In this document: positions 8,810 through 17,608 of the stretch, piece after piece
Layout of the letters: every line of letters begins with the position of its first letter
Numbering within the stretch: position 1 is the first letter of the stretch
NCBI RefSeq assembly: GCF_014205215.1
Contig: NZ_JACHNC010000001.1
Span: forward strand, 6,134,501-6,198,500
Origin: Actinoplanes lobatus
GTDB lineage: Bacteria > Actinomycetota > Actinomycetes > Mycobacteriales > Micromonosporaceae
DNA: 64,000 nucleotides
Direction: 5' to 3'
Notes under the pieces: generated by a model
Seen by the model: only the letters and a program-made list of their open reading frames with translations
Told to the model about the DNA's origin: nothing
The model's database searches: none
Position numbers and translations under genes: made by a program

Positions 8810-9238
8810 ATGCGTAAGCAATTGACGGCAGTGGCGGCGATCCTGGCGGTGTGTGTGCTGGCCGGATGCACGGGCGGCAGCGGGACGCCGAAGTCATCGA
8901 AGACGACCGGGCCGACCCGGACCACCGTTAAGGCGACCACGAAGCCGAGCCCCAATCCGGTCGTGACGGCCAGCGGCCCGAGCCGGTTCGTCCTCGTGGT
9001 CAAGCAGGAGCTGCCGGAGATCGCCAAGGACCGCACCGACCAGGACATCCAGGCGATCTCGGACACCGCCTGCGCGGCGCTCGCCGCCGGTGATTCCGCG
9101 GACGAGATCGTCGCGGTGACCCGCTCGCTGGGCACCCTCGACGCCGAGGCGACCGATCAGGCCACCGCCCGCGAGCTGATCAAACTGGCGATCGACAGCG
9201 ACTGCCTGAAGCAGGCGACCCGCGTCGACGAGTTCTGA
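8810..9238 (+). CDS. Small secreted lipoprotein (DUF732-like)
   Basis: A 142-aa exported lipoprotein. Residues 1-20 form a lipoprotein signal peptide with lipobox LAGC and lipid-anchored Cys20. A Thr/Lys/Pro-rich linker follows, then a small helical domain from about residue 58 with two cysteines (TACAALAAGD and DSDCLKQA) that probably form a disulfide. That helical bundle with paired Cys resembles DUF732 proteins common in actinomycetes. The ATG at 8810 has a GAGGGCGG purine run just upstream. Role at the cell surface unknown. Confidence 0.75.
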   Translation: MRKQLTAVAAILAVCVLAGCTGGSGTPKSSKTTGPTRTTVKATTKPSPNPVVTASGPSRFVLVVKQELPEIAKDRTDQDIQAISDTACAALAAGDSADEIVAVTRSLGTLDAEATDQATARELIKLAIDSDCLKQATRVDEF

Positions 9239-9319
9239 GCCGAAGCCGGCCTCCACGGTGTCGTGGCCGCCGCCTGCCGAACTCGTTCTCCCTGCTGGCC
9301 CGCTGCAACGGAGGGCAGA

Positions 9320-11065
9320 TCACGCCGTGACGGAGGCGGCGTGCGCGCGGGCCAGGTCGTGGAAGCGGTAGCGCCCGGCCGCCGGTTCGAGCAGCAGGTT
9401 GGCGTCCATCAGCTGGTGCAGCACCTGGGTGGCGGCCACCGGGGTCGCGCCGAGCAGTTCGGCGGCGGCGTGTTCGTCCAGTTCGGGGCCGGGGTGGCCG
9501 GCCAGCGCCCGGTAGGCGTGCCGCGCGGGGAGGCTGAGCCGCTGGTAGGACAGGTCGAAGGCGGCGGCCACACTGCGCTGCCCGGCCTCCAGTTCGGCGA
9601 GCCGGTAGCGGGGGTCGCGCAGCCGTTCGACCAGGTGCGCCAGCGTCCACGTGGGATGTGCCCGTAGGCGGGCCGCCGCGATCCGGATGGCCAACGGCAA
9701 CCGGCCACACAGGTCGGCCAGTTCGGTCACCAGTTCGGGCGGATGGCCACCGGCGCGGCGGGCGAACAGTGCGATCGCGTCGGCCGTGGTGAGGGTCTCC
9801 AGCGCCAGCCGCCGGGTGTTGTCCAGGCCGGCCAGCTGCCGTCGGCTGGTCACCAGCACGAGGCAGCCGGGCGCGCCGGGAAGCAGCGGGGCCACCTGGT
9901 TCTCGCCGGCGGCGTTGTCCAGCAGGATCAGCATCCGGCGGCCGGCGAGCCGGGTGCGGTAGAGGGCGGCCCGCCCGTCGAGGCCGTCCGGGATCTGTGC
10001 CGACGGTACGCCGATGCCGTGCAGCAGGTTCCCGAGCGCCTCGGTCGACTCGACCGGATCGGCGTCTTCGCTGTATCCGTGCAGGTCGAGGTAGAGCTGC
10101 CCGTCCGGGTAGCGGTCGGCGATGCGGTGCGCGGCCTCGACGGCGAGCGCGGTCTTGCCGGCGCCGGCCATCCCGTCGATCACGGTGATCAGCACGTCGG
10201 CGCCGTCGCTGGGCGAGGTGAGGCGGGCCAGTTCGCCGTCGCGGCCGGTGAAGGCGGGTGGCGGTGCGGGCAGTTCGTGGGGCGTCCACCGGGTGTGCGC
10301 CTCGGTGGCGGCGGGGGTGAGTGCCGGGTCGGCGGCGAGGATCTGCCGGTAGAGCTGTTGCAGTTCGGGACCGGGGTCGGCGCCGAGGCGCTCGGCGAGA
10401 TGCCGGCGGATGACGGCGTACTGGTCGAGCGCGTCGGAGGTCCGCCCGGCCGCGTACAGGGCCCGGATGTAGGCGCCGGCGAGAGGTTCGTCGGTGACGC
10501 GCTCGGCGGCCAGCCCGGCCAGCAGGGCCAGCACCGGGCCGGTCTCACCGGCCTGCACAGACGTGGCCGCCCATTCCTGGACGGCGTCGAGGTACTGCTG
10601 CTGCCACGCCTGCCGGACGGTGGCCGCCCACTGTCCGGGCAGGTCGGACAGCGGTGGACCGCGCCACAGGTCCATCGCCTCGGCGAGCAGTTTCATCCGT
10701 TCCAGGTCGGTGCGGTGACGTTCGTGGGCCTGCTCCACGAGGCGGCGGAACCGGTGCGCGTCCACCTGGTCCGGTTCGACGTCCAACTGGTAGCCGCCGG
10801 AGCGGCGCACCACCCGTACCGGTGCCTGGTCGTTTGATTGTGCGGTGTCCAGAAGCCGTCGCAGGCGGCTGAGATGGACTTGAAGCGTGCGCCGCGCCCC
10901 GCTGGGCGCCTGGTCCCACACCCGGTCGATGAGGGTCTCGGTGCCGATCAGCCGGCCGGCGTCGGCGGCGAGCGCGGTCAGGACAAGCCGCTGCTGCGGC
11001 GGGCCGGCATCCAGTGCCCGCCCGTCGTTGATGATCTCGACCGGCCCCAACAGCCGAATCAGCAT
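9320..11065 (-). CDS. SARP/AfsR-type transcriptional regulator
   Basis: DNA-binding activator of the Streptomyces antibiotic regulatory protein type. Residues 1-95 are an OmpR-like winged helix (LLGPVEI, LQVHLSRLRRLLD, GGYQLDV), about 105-250 the bacterial transcriptional activation (BTAD) TPR domain (DLWRGPPLSDLPG, GADPGPELQQLYRQIL), then an NB-ARC ATPase with Walker A GMAGAGKT near residue 301 and Walker B MLILLDNA near 381. It ends at 581 aa, without the C-terminal TPR array of full AfsR. ATG at 11065 (MLIRLLGPV) fits the family start; another ATG lies 9 bp upstream. It is divergent from the eCIS operon across a 186-bp gap and is the obvious candidate regulator of it. Confidence 0.9.
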   Translation of the reverse strand: MLIRLLGPVEIINDGRALDAGPPQQRLVLTALAADAGRLIGTETLIDRVWDQAPSGARRTLQVHLSRLRRLLDTAQSNDQAPVRVVRRSGGYQLDVEPDQVDAHRFRRLVEQAHERHRTDLERMKLLAEAMDLWRGPPLSDLPGQWAATVRQAWQQQYLDAVQEWAATSVQAGETGPVLALLAGLAAERVTDEPLAGAYIRALYAAGRTSDALDQYAVIRRHLAERLGADPGPELQQLYRQILAADPALTPAATEAHTRWTPHELPAPPPAFTGRDGELARLTSPSDGADVLITVIDGMAGAGKTALAVEAAHRIADRYPDGQLYLDLHGYSEDADPVESTEALGNLLHGIGVPSAQIPDGLDGRAALYRTRLAGRRMLILLDNAAGENQVAPLLPGAPGCLVLVTSRRQLAGLDNTRRLALETLTTADAIALFARRAGGHPPELVTELADLCGRLPLAIRIAAARLRAHPTWTLAHLVERLRDPRYRLAELEAGQRSVAAAFDLSYQRLSLPARHAYRALAGHPGPELDEHAAAELLGATPVAATQVLHQLMDANLLLEPAAGRYRFHDLARAHAASVTA

Positions 11066-11194
11066 CCCGTGCACCCCGACGATGCTCGTCCCGCGGAATC
11101 CGCGGGCCGGGCGATCTGCCCGTTAGCTTTTCAGCAGCAATCTATACATCGACGGGGCTCACCCTCTACCGGATACCGGCGCTAGTTCACTTTA

Positions 11195-11210
11195 AGTCGG
11201 TTTTCCGACT
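11195..11210. promoter_or_regulatory. Inverted repeat upstream of the eCIS operon
   Basis: AGTCGG and CCGACT arms flank TTTT (11195-11200, 11205-11210), 42 bp before the sheath start codon in the SARP-eCIS divergent gap. The region around 11130-11160 is unusually AT-rich for this genome and probably contains promoters, but no clear -35/-10 pair can be fixed. It could be an operator or a short attenuator hairpin. Confidence 0.4.
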
Positions 11211-11251
11211 ATCTACCGCGTATCGGTCGATGACGAGGGATTGGAGACGGG

Positions 11252-13201
11252 ATGCCGGCGGAGACGACCTATCCCGGGGTGTACGTCGGGGAGATCTCCA
11301 CGAGCACACGCAGCGTCACACCGGTGTCCACCGCGACGGCCGCGTTCGTCGGTTACACCCGGCGCGGCCCGGTCGGCCAGCCGGTGCGGATCGGCGGTTT
11401 CGGCGACTTCGAGCGCTACTTCGGCGGGCTGAGCAGGCACGGCGCGGTCGGATACGCGGCACGCCAGTTCTTCGCCAACGGCGGCACCTCCGCCGTGATC
11501 GTCCGGGTGATCAAGGAGGGCAGCGCCGAGGCGGCGTCGGTCACCCTCACCGCGCGCGATCACGGCCACGATCATCACCCGCACGACAAAGACGATCGAG
11601 GGGTACGCGAGACGCGCGCCGATGCCGAAGTGGCCGAGGACCGCGGCCGCCCCGACGACCACGATCACCATCCGCGGGAGCGGCCGGTGCTGGAGGTGTC
11701 CGCCAAGGAACCCGGCTGCTGGGGCAACGACCTGCTCGTCCGCGTCGACCACGGCACCCGCGACCCGCACGAGACGTTCAACCTGCACGTCGCCAACGGC
11801 CCGGCCCGCGAGTCCTACCACGACCTGTCGATGGACCCGGACTCCGACCGCTACGCCCCCGAGGTGATCAACGAGGCGTCGAGGCTGATCCGGGTCGAGG
11901 CGGTCGGACAGGATCGGCCGGACCCCAACGGCACGATCTCCCACGAGTTCGACCGCGACCTGCCGGCCTGCGACGACCTGGAGATCACTGTCCGGATCGG
12001 TGGTGAGGAGCGGCGTTTCCGCCTCTTCCACGGCCACCACGACGGCCCGCCGCCGCGCCGCCTGTCCGAGCTGGCCGCCCTGCTGGAACGCAAGCTGCGC
12101 GCCCAGCCCGACTGCCCGGGCAGCACCGCCTTCTCCGGCGCCCGGGTGCGCGCTTTCGGCCGCCGCCTGCAAACCGTCGCCGGATCGGTCGACGAGAACG
12201 ACGTGGTCCACTTCGAGGGGCGCGACGCCGAGCGGCTGGGCCTGGAGGCGTACGCGAATCCGCCGGTCTCCACCCTGTCCGGCGGCGACGACGGCGACCC
12301 GCCGCAGCCCGGCGACCTGATCGGCGCCGAATCCGCCAAGAGCGGCCTGCACGCGCTGACCGACCTCACCGACGTGAACCTGCTCAACCTGCCCGATCTG
12401 GCCGGCTGGGAGTCGATCGAGGACGCGTCGACGGTGCTGTCGGTGGCCGACCGGATCGCCCGCGAGCTGCGGGCCCTGCTGCTGATCGACGCGCCCGCCA
12501 CCTGGAACAGCGTGGACGCCGCCCGCAGCGGTATCGAGCAGCTCGCCGCGGTCCGCAGCGACCACGCCGCCCTGTACTTCCCGCACCTGCTGCTCGACGA
12601 CCCGCAGTCCGGCCGCCCGTGCGCCGTCCCGCCGTCGGGCGCGGTCGCCGGGGTCATCGCCCGCACCGATGCCGAACGCGGTGTCTGGAAGGCGCCCGCC
12701 GGGACCACGGCCCGCCTGATCGGGGTGCGCGCCCTCACCGTGCCGCTCACCGACCGGGAGAACGGCCTGCTCAACCCGCTCGCCGTCAACTGCCTGCGCA
12801 CCTTCCCGGGCAGCGGCCCGGTGGTGTGGGGCGCCCGCACCCTGGACGCCGGGGAACAGCCGGCCGAATGGCGGTACGTGCCGGTCCGCCGGCTCGCCCT
12901 GCACATCGAGGAGAGCCTGCACCGGGCGCTGCGCTGGGTCGTCTTCGAACCCAACAACGAGCAGCTCTGGCAGGCGATCCGCCTGGAGGTGGGCGCCTAT
13001 CTGGACAGCCTGTTCCGGCGGGGCGCGTTCGCCGGGCGCACGCCCCGGGAGGCCTTCTTCGTCACGTGCGACGCGTCCACCACCACCCCGGCCGACATCG
13101 ACAACGGCGTGGTCAATGTGGTCGCCGGGTTCGCGCCGGTGGAGCCGGCCGAGTTCGTGATCGTCACCATCCGGCAGACGGCCGGGCAGTTCGCCCTCTG
13201 A
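11252..13201 (+). CDS. eCIS contractile tail sheath protein
   Basis: Outer contractile sheath of the injection particle, 649 aa. The N-terminus (TTYPGVYVGEI, TATAAFVGYTRRGPVGQP, YAARQFFANGG) and the C-terminus (ALRWVVFEPNNEQLWQAIRL, YLDSLFRRGAFAG, NGVVNVVAGFAPVEPAEFVI) are the conserved phage/eCIS sheath core and attachment strands. Between them lies a variable surface domain. Residues 102-145 are an unusual His/Asp-rich insertion (HGHDHHPHDKDD and DDHDHHP). There is only one sheath gene, unlike Afp/PVC which have several. First gene of the long operon; tube gene follows after 21 bp. Confidence 0.95.
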   Translation: MPAETTYPGVYVGEISTSTRSVTPVSTATAAFVGYTRRGPVGQPVRIGGFGDFERYFGGLSRHGAVGYAARQFFANGGTSAVIVRVIKEGSAEAASVTLTARDHGHDHHPHDKDDRGVRETRADAEVAEDRGRPDDHDHHPRERPVLEVSAKEPGCWGNDLLVRVDHGTRDPHETFNLHVANGPARESYHDLSMDPDSDRYAPEVINEASRLIRVEAVGQDRPDPNGTISHEFDRDLPACDDLEITVRIGGEERRFRLFHGHHDGPPPRRLSELAALLERKLRAQPDCPGSTAFSGARVRAFGRRLQTVAGSVDENDVVHFEGRDAERLGLEAYANPPVSTLSGGDDGDPPQPGDLIGAESAKSGLHALTDLTDVNLLNLPDLAGWESIEDASTVLSVADRIARELRALLLIDAPATWNSVDAARSGIEQLAAVRSDHAALYFPHLLLDDPQSGRPCAVPPSGAVAGVIARTDAERGVWKAPAGTTARLIGVRALTVPLTDRENGLLNPLAVNCLRTFPGSGPVVWGARTLDAGEQPAEWRYVPVRRLALHIEESLHRALRWVVFEPNNEQLWQAIRLEVGAYLDSLFRRGAFAGRTPREAFFVTCDASTTTPADIDNGVVNVVAGFAPVEPAEFVIVTIRQTAGQFAL

Positions 13202-13222
13202 CTTAGGGACGGAAAACTTTCG

Positions 13223-13747
13223 ATGGCCGAGTTCGAAGTCAACGCGCACCGGTTCGACCCGTACAAGAACTTCAAGTTCCTGGTCCGGTGGGACGGGCGC
13301 ACGGTAGCCGGGATCAGCAAGGTCAGCCCGCTCAAGCGCACCACCGAGGTGATCAAGCACCGGGACGGCGGCTCGCCGAGCACCCCGGTGAAGTCGCCGG
13401 GCCGCTCCGAGTTCGAGGGCGTCACCCTGGAACGGGGCGTCACCCACGACCCGGAGTTCGACCGCTGGGCCAACAAGGTCTGGCAGGTCGGCGCGGGACT
13501 CGGCGCCGAGGTGTCGCTCGCCGACTTCCGCAAGAACATCATCATCGACGTGCTGAACGAGGCGGGGCAGGTCGCCGTCTCGCACAAGCTGTACCGGGCC
13601 TGGCCGAGCGAGTACTCGGTGCTCGGCGAACTCGACGCCAACGCCAACGCGGTCGCCATCCAGAGCCTCAAGCTGGAGTGCGAGGGCTGGGAACGCGACT
13701 ACGAGGTGCCGGAGCCGGTCGAGCCGTCGTTCACCAACCCGGCCTGA
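13223..13747 (+). CDS. eCIS inner tube protein (T4 gp19-like)
   Basis: Forms the inner tube inside the sheath, 174 aa. Family features: FEVNAHRFDPYKNFKFLVRW start, VAGISKVSPLKRTTEVIKHR, FEGVTLERGVTHD, FRKNIIIDVLNEAG, and KLYRAWPSEY before LKLECEGWERD. Length is slightly above the usual 145-165 aa because of a short Pro/Glu tail. Its stop overlaps the next start (ATGA at 13745-13749), implying translational coupling. Only one tube gene is visible in the cluster. Confidence 0.95.
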   Translation: MAEFEVNAHRFDPYKNFKFLVRWDGRTVAGISKVSPLKRTTEVIKHRDGGSPSTPVKSPGRSEFEGVTLERGVTHDPEFDRWANKVWQVGAGLGAEVSLADFRKNIIIDVLNEAGQVAVSHKLYRAWPSEYSVLGELDANANAVAIQSLKLECEGWERDYEVPEPVEPSFTNPA

Positions 13748-14472
13748 TGACGGTTCACGGATCGGCCGGCCTGCTCGCCACCTGGGAGGACGGGCTGGCC
13801 CACACGGGGCCGGCCCGCGCCCTGGCGCTGCACCGGGCCGCCCGCCCCGGAACCGCCACGGACGATCTGCTGCGGCTCGCGGTCGGGGAGCGCGAGACCG
13901 ACCTGTACGCGCTGCGCCGCGCCCTGTTCGGCGACCGGATGCCGGTGCTGGCCGACTGCGCGCACTGCGGCGAGATCCTGGAGTTCGATCTGGACGCCGC
14001 CGCCCTGGCTCAACCACCGGAGCCGGTCGACGGGCCGCTGCGGGTGGCGGAGGACGGGTGGGAGGTCGAGTTCTGGCCACCCACCGTCGCTGACCTGGCG
14101 GCCGCTGCCGAGTCCTGGGATCCGCGCGGTGAGTTGCTGGCCCGCTGTGTCGTCACCGCCCGTCACGGGACCCGGGTGGTGACGGCGGCCGGCCTGCCGG
14201 AGACGGTGCAGCGGCGGCTCGCCGAGGCGGCCGAGCGCGCCGACCCGGCCGGCGACATCATGCTGCGGGTGCCCTGTCCCGGCTGTGGCCGGGCGACCAC
14301 GATACGGCTGGACATCGCCGCCCACCTCTGGGCCGAACTCGACTTCTGGGCCCGGGACCTGCTCGCCGACGTGCACGTGCTGGCCGGCGCCTACGGCTGG
14401 ACCGAACCCGAGATCCTGGCGCTGAGCCCGGTGCGGCGCCGCTACTACCTGGAGTTGTGCGCCGATGCCTGA
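13747..14472 (+). CDS. Zn-ribbon baseplate-type protein
   Basis: A 241-aa protein with two Cys pairs, CAHCGE (Cys71/74) and CPGCGR (Cys177/180), that could bind one zinc across about 100 residues. The C-terminus, AYGWTEPEILALSPVRRRYYLELC, has the pattern of small phage and eCIS proteins encoded next to the tube and thought to act in hub or baseplate assembly; that family reading is from memory of similar clusters. Start ATG overlaps the tube stop, and its own stop overlaps the start of the next gene by 8 bp, so it is part of the tightly coupled operon. Confidence 0.7.
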   Translation: MTVHGSAGLLATWEDGLAHTGPARALALHRAARPGTATDDLLRLAVGERETDLYALRRALFGDRMPVLADCAHCGEILEFDLDAAALAQPPEPVDGPLRVAEDGWEVEFWPPTVADLAAAAESWDPRGELLARCVVTARHGTRVVTAAGLPETVQRRLAEAAERADPAGDIMLRVPCPGCGRATTIRLDIAAHLWAELDFWARDLLADVHVLAGAYGWTEPEILALSPVRRRYYLELCADA

Positions 14473-15136
14473 GCCGACTCCGGACTACTTCGACCGGCTG
14501 CTGGCCCGCCACACCGGGCGCGGCGACACCGGTGGGACGCGGCCCCGGCTGCCCGGCCCGTTCGAGCGTGGCGAGGCCCGCTGGCAGGAGGTGGAGATGC
14601 CGCCGCTTCCGGCCGCGCACCCGGTCGTCCGCGAATCCGGCGATCGGCCGCCGACCGCACCGGTCCGTGTCGAGCGGCATACCGAGATCCGTGTCGAGCG
14701 GCCGGATCCTGGATCGGCCGATCCGGCACCGGCTCCGCTGCGCCGGTCCACCGAGATCCGGTCGGCTGAACCCGCTGCGGTTCGCGAGACTGTCACCCAG
14801 GTCATCTCGGGCGCGCCGGTCCGGCCCGCTGTCACCGCGCCGCAGCGTCCCGCGCCGGCGACCGCGCCGGCGGATCGTCCCGTGGCTGGTCCGGCTCCCG
14901 TCATGCGGCCGGCGGCCGGTGTCGCCCCGGTCGTGGCCGCACGGCGCGAAACCGCGCTGCCGCCGGCCTCCCGCCGCCGGGCGCGTCCCGCCGAACCGTC
15001 GGTGCACGTCACGATCGGCCGCCTCGAAGTCCGTGCCACCGCGCCCGAGCGCGCGCCCGCCCGTACCCCGCGAAGTGGCCGGCCGTCTCCGGTCGTGAGC
15101 CTGACCGACTACCTGGCGGGGGAGGGACGCCCGTGA
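14465..15136 (+). CDS. Pro/Ala/Arg-rich eCIS adaptor-like protein
   Basis: A 223-aa protein, mostly disordered. The N-terminus (DYFDRLLARHTG) and especially the C-terminus are the recognisable parts: VHVTIGRLEVRA, a Pro/Arg linker, then PSPVVSLTDYLAGEG. A short IGRLEVRA...LxDYL module recurs in eCIS clusters next to the DUF4255 gene; I rely on memory for that. The centre has an imperfect RHTEIRVERPD / RSTEIRSAEP repeat. It is coupled on both sides by start-stop overlaps. Likely a structural linker or assembly peptide; function unproven. Confidence 0.6.
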   Translation: MPEPTPDYFDRLLARHTGRGDTGGTRPRLPGPFERGEARWQEVEMPPLPAAHPVVRESGDRPPTAPVRVERHTEIRVERPDPGSADPAPAPLRRSTEIRSAEPAAVRETVTQVISGAPVRPAVTAPQRPAPATAPADRPVAGPAPVMRPAAGVAPVVAARRETALPPASRRRARPAEPSVHVTIGRLEVRATAPERAPARTPRSGRPSPVVSLTDYLAGEGRP

Positions 15137-15741
15137 GCAACGCGCTGGCGATCGCGACCGTCACCCAGGCGCTGGCGATGCAGATCGAACGGAACCTGCC
15201 ACCGGAGATCGACTTCGCGGTCAACGTGCAGACCCGGCGGCCGCACACCGAACCCCCGAACGAGCCGTCCGTCACGGTCTTCTGCTACCAGGTCACCCCG
15301 AACGCGGCCCTGCGCAACGCCGACCTGCCGGTCCGGGCCTCCGACGGCACCCCGATCGGCCGGGCCGCCGCGGCGCTCGACCTGCAATACCTGATCAGCG
15401 CGTACGGCGAGGAGAACGAACTCGTCGGCCAGCGGCTGATCGGCAGCATCGTCCGGACCCTGCACGAGCACCCGCTGCTGCCCGCCGACGTCATCGAGGA
15501 GGCCGTTCGGCAGCCCTACCTGAACGGCAGCGACCTGGCCGCCACAGTGCAGCGCGTCCGGTTCTCGCCAACCGCCATGGACATCGAGGAGACCTCCAAG
15601 CTCTGGGGCATGTTCCACCAGACCCCGTACGTCCTGTCCGCGGTCTACCAGGCGTCCCTTGTCCTGATCGAGGGGCGTGAGACGCCGCCGCAGCGGCCGC
15701 CGGTGCGGGAACCGTCGATCCGGGTGACCGCTCGTGAATGA
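15133..15741 (+). CDS. DUF4255 / Pvc16-type tail terminator protein
   Basis: A 202-aa DUF4255 protein. In Afp/PVC-type particles the family member caps the distal end of tube and sheath. Signatures: VTQALAMQIERNLPP, VTVFCYQVTPNAALRN, LDLQYLISAYG, LVGQRLIGSIVRTLHEHP, and LWGMFHQTPYVLSAVYQASL. GTG start at 15133 overlaps the preceding stop (GTGA); its own stop overlaps the ATPase start by 8 bp. The presence of this gene next to the AAA+ ATPase is one of the best eCIS markers in the window. Confidence 0.92.
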   Translation: MSNALAIATVTQALAMQIERNLPPEIDFAVNVQTRRPHTEPPNEPSVTVFCYQVTPNAALRNADLPVRASDGTPIGRAAAALDLQYLISAYGEENELVGQRLIGSIVRTLHEHPLLPADVIEEAVRQPYLNGSDLAATVQRVRFSPTAMDIEETSKLWGMFHQTPYVLSAVYQASLVLIEGRETPPQRPPVREPSIRVTARE

Positions 15742-17608
15742 CCCCGCGGCACTCGCCGACGCCGTCCGCTGGGTCCTGACCCGCCTCGACGCGCACGCGG
15801 GCGGGGCGGACCCCGAGCCACCGCCCGGCACCGGCCCGGTGACGCTGCGGGTGCTCGTGGACCGCTTCGGGCTGAGCGCCTTCGAACGGGCCGTGCTGCT
15901 GCTGGCCGCCGCCGTGGAGATCGACCCGACCACCGGCAGCCGCTGCGCCGCCGCGCACGGCGACCCGGAACGCGCCTACCCCACCTTCGGGCTGGCGCTG
16001 GCCGCGCTGCCCGATCCGCACTGGGACGCGCTCACCCCGGTCGCGCCGCTGCGCCGCTGGCGGCTCGTCGAACCGGCCGACGAGACCCGGCTCACCGCCT
16101 CCCCGCTGCGCATCGACGAGCGGGTGCTGCACTTCCTGGCCGGAACGCCCTACCTCGACGCCCGGCTGCACGGCCTGCTGCGGCCGGTGCCGGAACCCGC
16201 CGGCGTGGCGCCCGGCCACCGCACGGCCGCCCAGCGGGTCGCCGTCGGCATCACCGAACCGCCACTGCGGATCGAGCTGGTCGGCGGCACCCGGCGGATC
16301 CGGTCGGACATCGCCGCCGCGGCGGCGGCCCAGCACGACCTTTCCCTGTACGCGATGAGCGCCGCCGACGTGCCCACCGACCCGGCCGACCGGGACCGGC
16401 TGGCCCGGCTGTGGCAGCGCGAGGCCGTACTGCTGCCCGCCGCGCTGCTGCTCGAAGTGGACACCCTGGAACGCGACCGGACGGCGGCCGCCGACGCGTT
16501 CGCCGCCGCCGCGGCCGTACCCCTGATCGTCGGCGGCGACGAGCCGCGCCGCGACGGCGGGCCACGGGTGACCGTCCCGGACCTGACCGACGACGAACAG
16601 CTCGGACTGTGGCGGGACGCCTTCGCCGACGTGCCCGACCTCGGCGACGAGCAGCTGCGCGACCTGGTCGCCCAGTTCCAGCTACCGCCGCACACCGTCC
16701 GGTCGGTGGCCGCCGCGGTCCGCCGGGACCTGGCGGACGCCCGGATTCCCGCCACCGAGGTGGCCTGGCGGGCCAGCCTCGACGAGGCGCGGATGGGCCT
16801 CGACGGACTCGGCCGCCGCATCGGACCCCGCGCCGGCTGGGCCGACCTCGTACTGCCCGAACGGCAGGTCGCCGTCCTGCGGGAGATCATCGCCCAGGTT
16901 CGCCGGCGCGCCACCGTCCACCAGGAGTGGGGCTTCGCCCGGACCCTGCGGCGCGGGCTCGGCGTCACCGTCCTGTTCGCCGGCGGCTCCGGCACCGGCA
17001 AGACCCTGGCCGCCGAGGTCATCGCCGGTGAACTGGGGCTCGACCTGTTCGTCATCGATCTGTCCCAGGTGGTCAGCAAGTACATCGGCGAGACCGAGAA
17101 GAACCTGCGGGCCGTCTTCGACGCGGCCGAGCACGGCGGGGCGCTGCTGCTGTTCGACGAGGCCGACGCGCTGTTCGGCAAACGCAGCGAGGTCAAGGAC
17201 AGCCACGACCGGTACGCCAACCTGGAGGTCAGCTACCTGCTCATGCGGATGGAGGCGTACCGGGGACTGGCGGTGCTCACCACCAACATGAAACAGGCGC
17301 TAGACCCGGCGTTCATGCGCCGCATCCGGTTCGTCGTCGACTTCCCGTTCCCCGGCGAGCGGGAACGGGCCGAGATCTGGCGGCGGGTGCTGCCCGCGCA
17401 GGCGCCCGCCGCCGGGCTCGACCCGCACCTGCTGGCCCAGCTCACCGTGGCCGGCGGGTCGATCCGCAACATCGCGTTGTCCGGGGCGTTTCTCGCCGCC
17501 GACGAGGGCGACAAGCTGCGGATGCGACACCTGCTGGCGGCCGCCCGCACCGAATACCTCAAGCTCGAACGCTCCCTCACCCCGGGCGAGGTGCGCGGAT
17601 GGGTCTGA
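15734..17608 (+). CDS. eCIS AAA+ ATPase (Afp15/Pvc15-like)
   Basis: ATPase thought to act in particle assembly, loading or release in eCIS. The N-terminal 350 residues are a helical domain; the AAA+ module follows with Walker A GGSGTGKT (417-424), Walker B LLLFDEADAL (471-480), sensor 1 TTN (516-518), and an arginine finger in FMRRIRF (about 528-533). A complete active site is present. GTG start at 15734. It is 624 aa, similar to other eCIS ATPases. Its stop overlaps the next start by 10 bp. Confidence 0.93.
   Translation: MNDPAALADAVRWVLTRLDAHAGGADPEPPPGTGPVTLRVLVDRFGLSAFERAVLLLAAAVEIDPTTGSRCAAAHGDPERAYPTFGLALAALPDPHWDALTPVAPLRRWRLVEPADETRLTASPLRIDERVLHFLAGTPYLDARLHGLLRPVPEPAGVAPGHRTAAQRVAVGITEPPLRIELVGGTRRIRSDIAAAAAAQHDLSLYAMSAADVPTDPADRDRLARLWQREAVLLPAALLLEVDTLERDRTAAADAFAAAAAVPLIVGGDEPRRDGGPRVTVPDLTDDEQLGLWRDAFADVPDLGDEQLRDLVAQFQLPPHTVRSVAAAVRRDLADARIPATEVAWRASLDEARMGLDGLGRRIGPRAGWADLVLPERQVAVLREIIAQVRRRATVHQEWGFARTLRRGLGVTVLFAGGSGTGKTLAAEVIAGELGLDLFVIDLSQVVSKYIGETEKNLRAVFDAAEHGGALLLFDEADALFGKRSEVKDSHDRYANLEVSYLLMRMEAYRGLAVLTTNMKQALDPAFMRRIRFVVDFPFPGERERAEIWRRVLPAQAPAAGLDPHLLAQLTVAGGSIRNIALSGAFLAADEGDKLRMRHLLAAARTEYLKLERSLTPGEVRGWV

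Noticed and set aside
9239..9319. Terminator between the lipoprotein and SARP genes
   Set aside because: The best stem (CCACG with CGTGG) is only five base pairs with poor extension, too weak to call.
11213..14080. A 955-codon minus-strand open frame
   Set aside because: Shadow of the sheath and tube genes, which have unmistakable conserved blocks on the plus strand.
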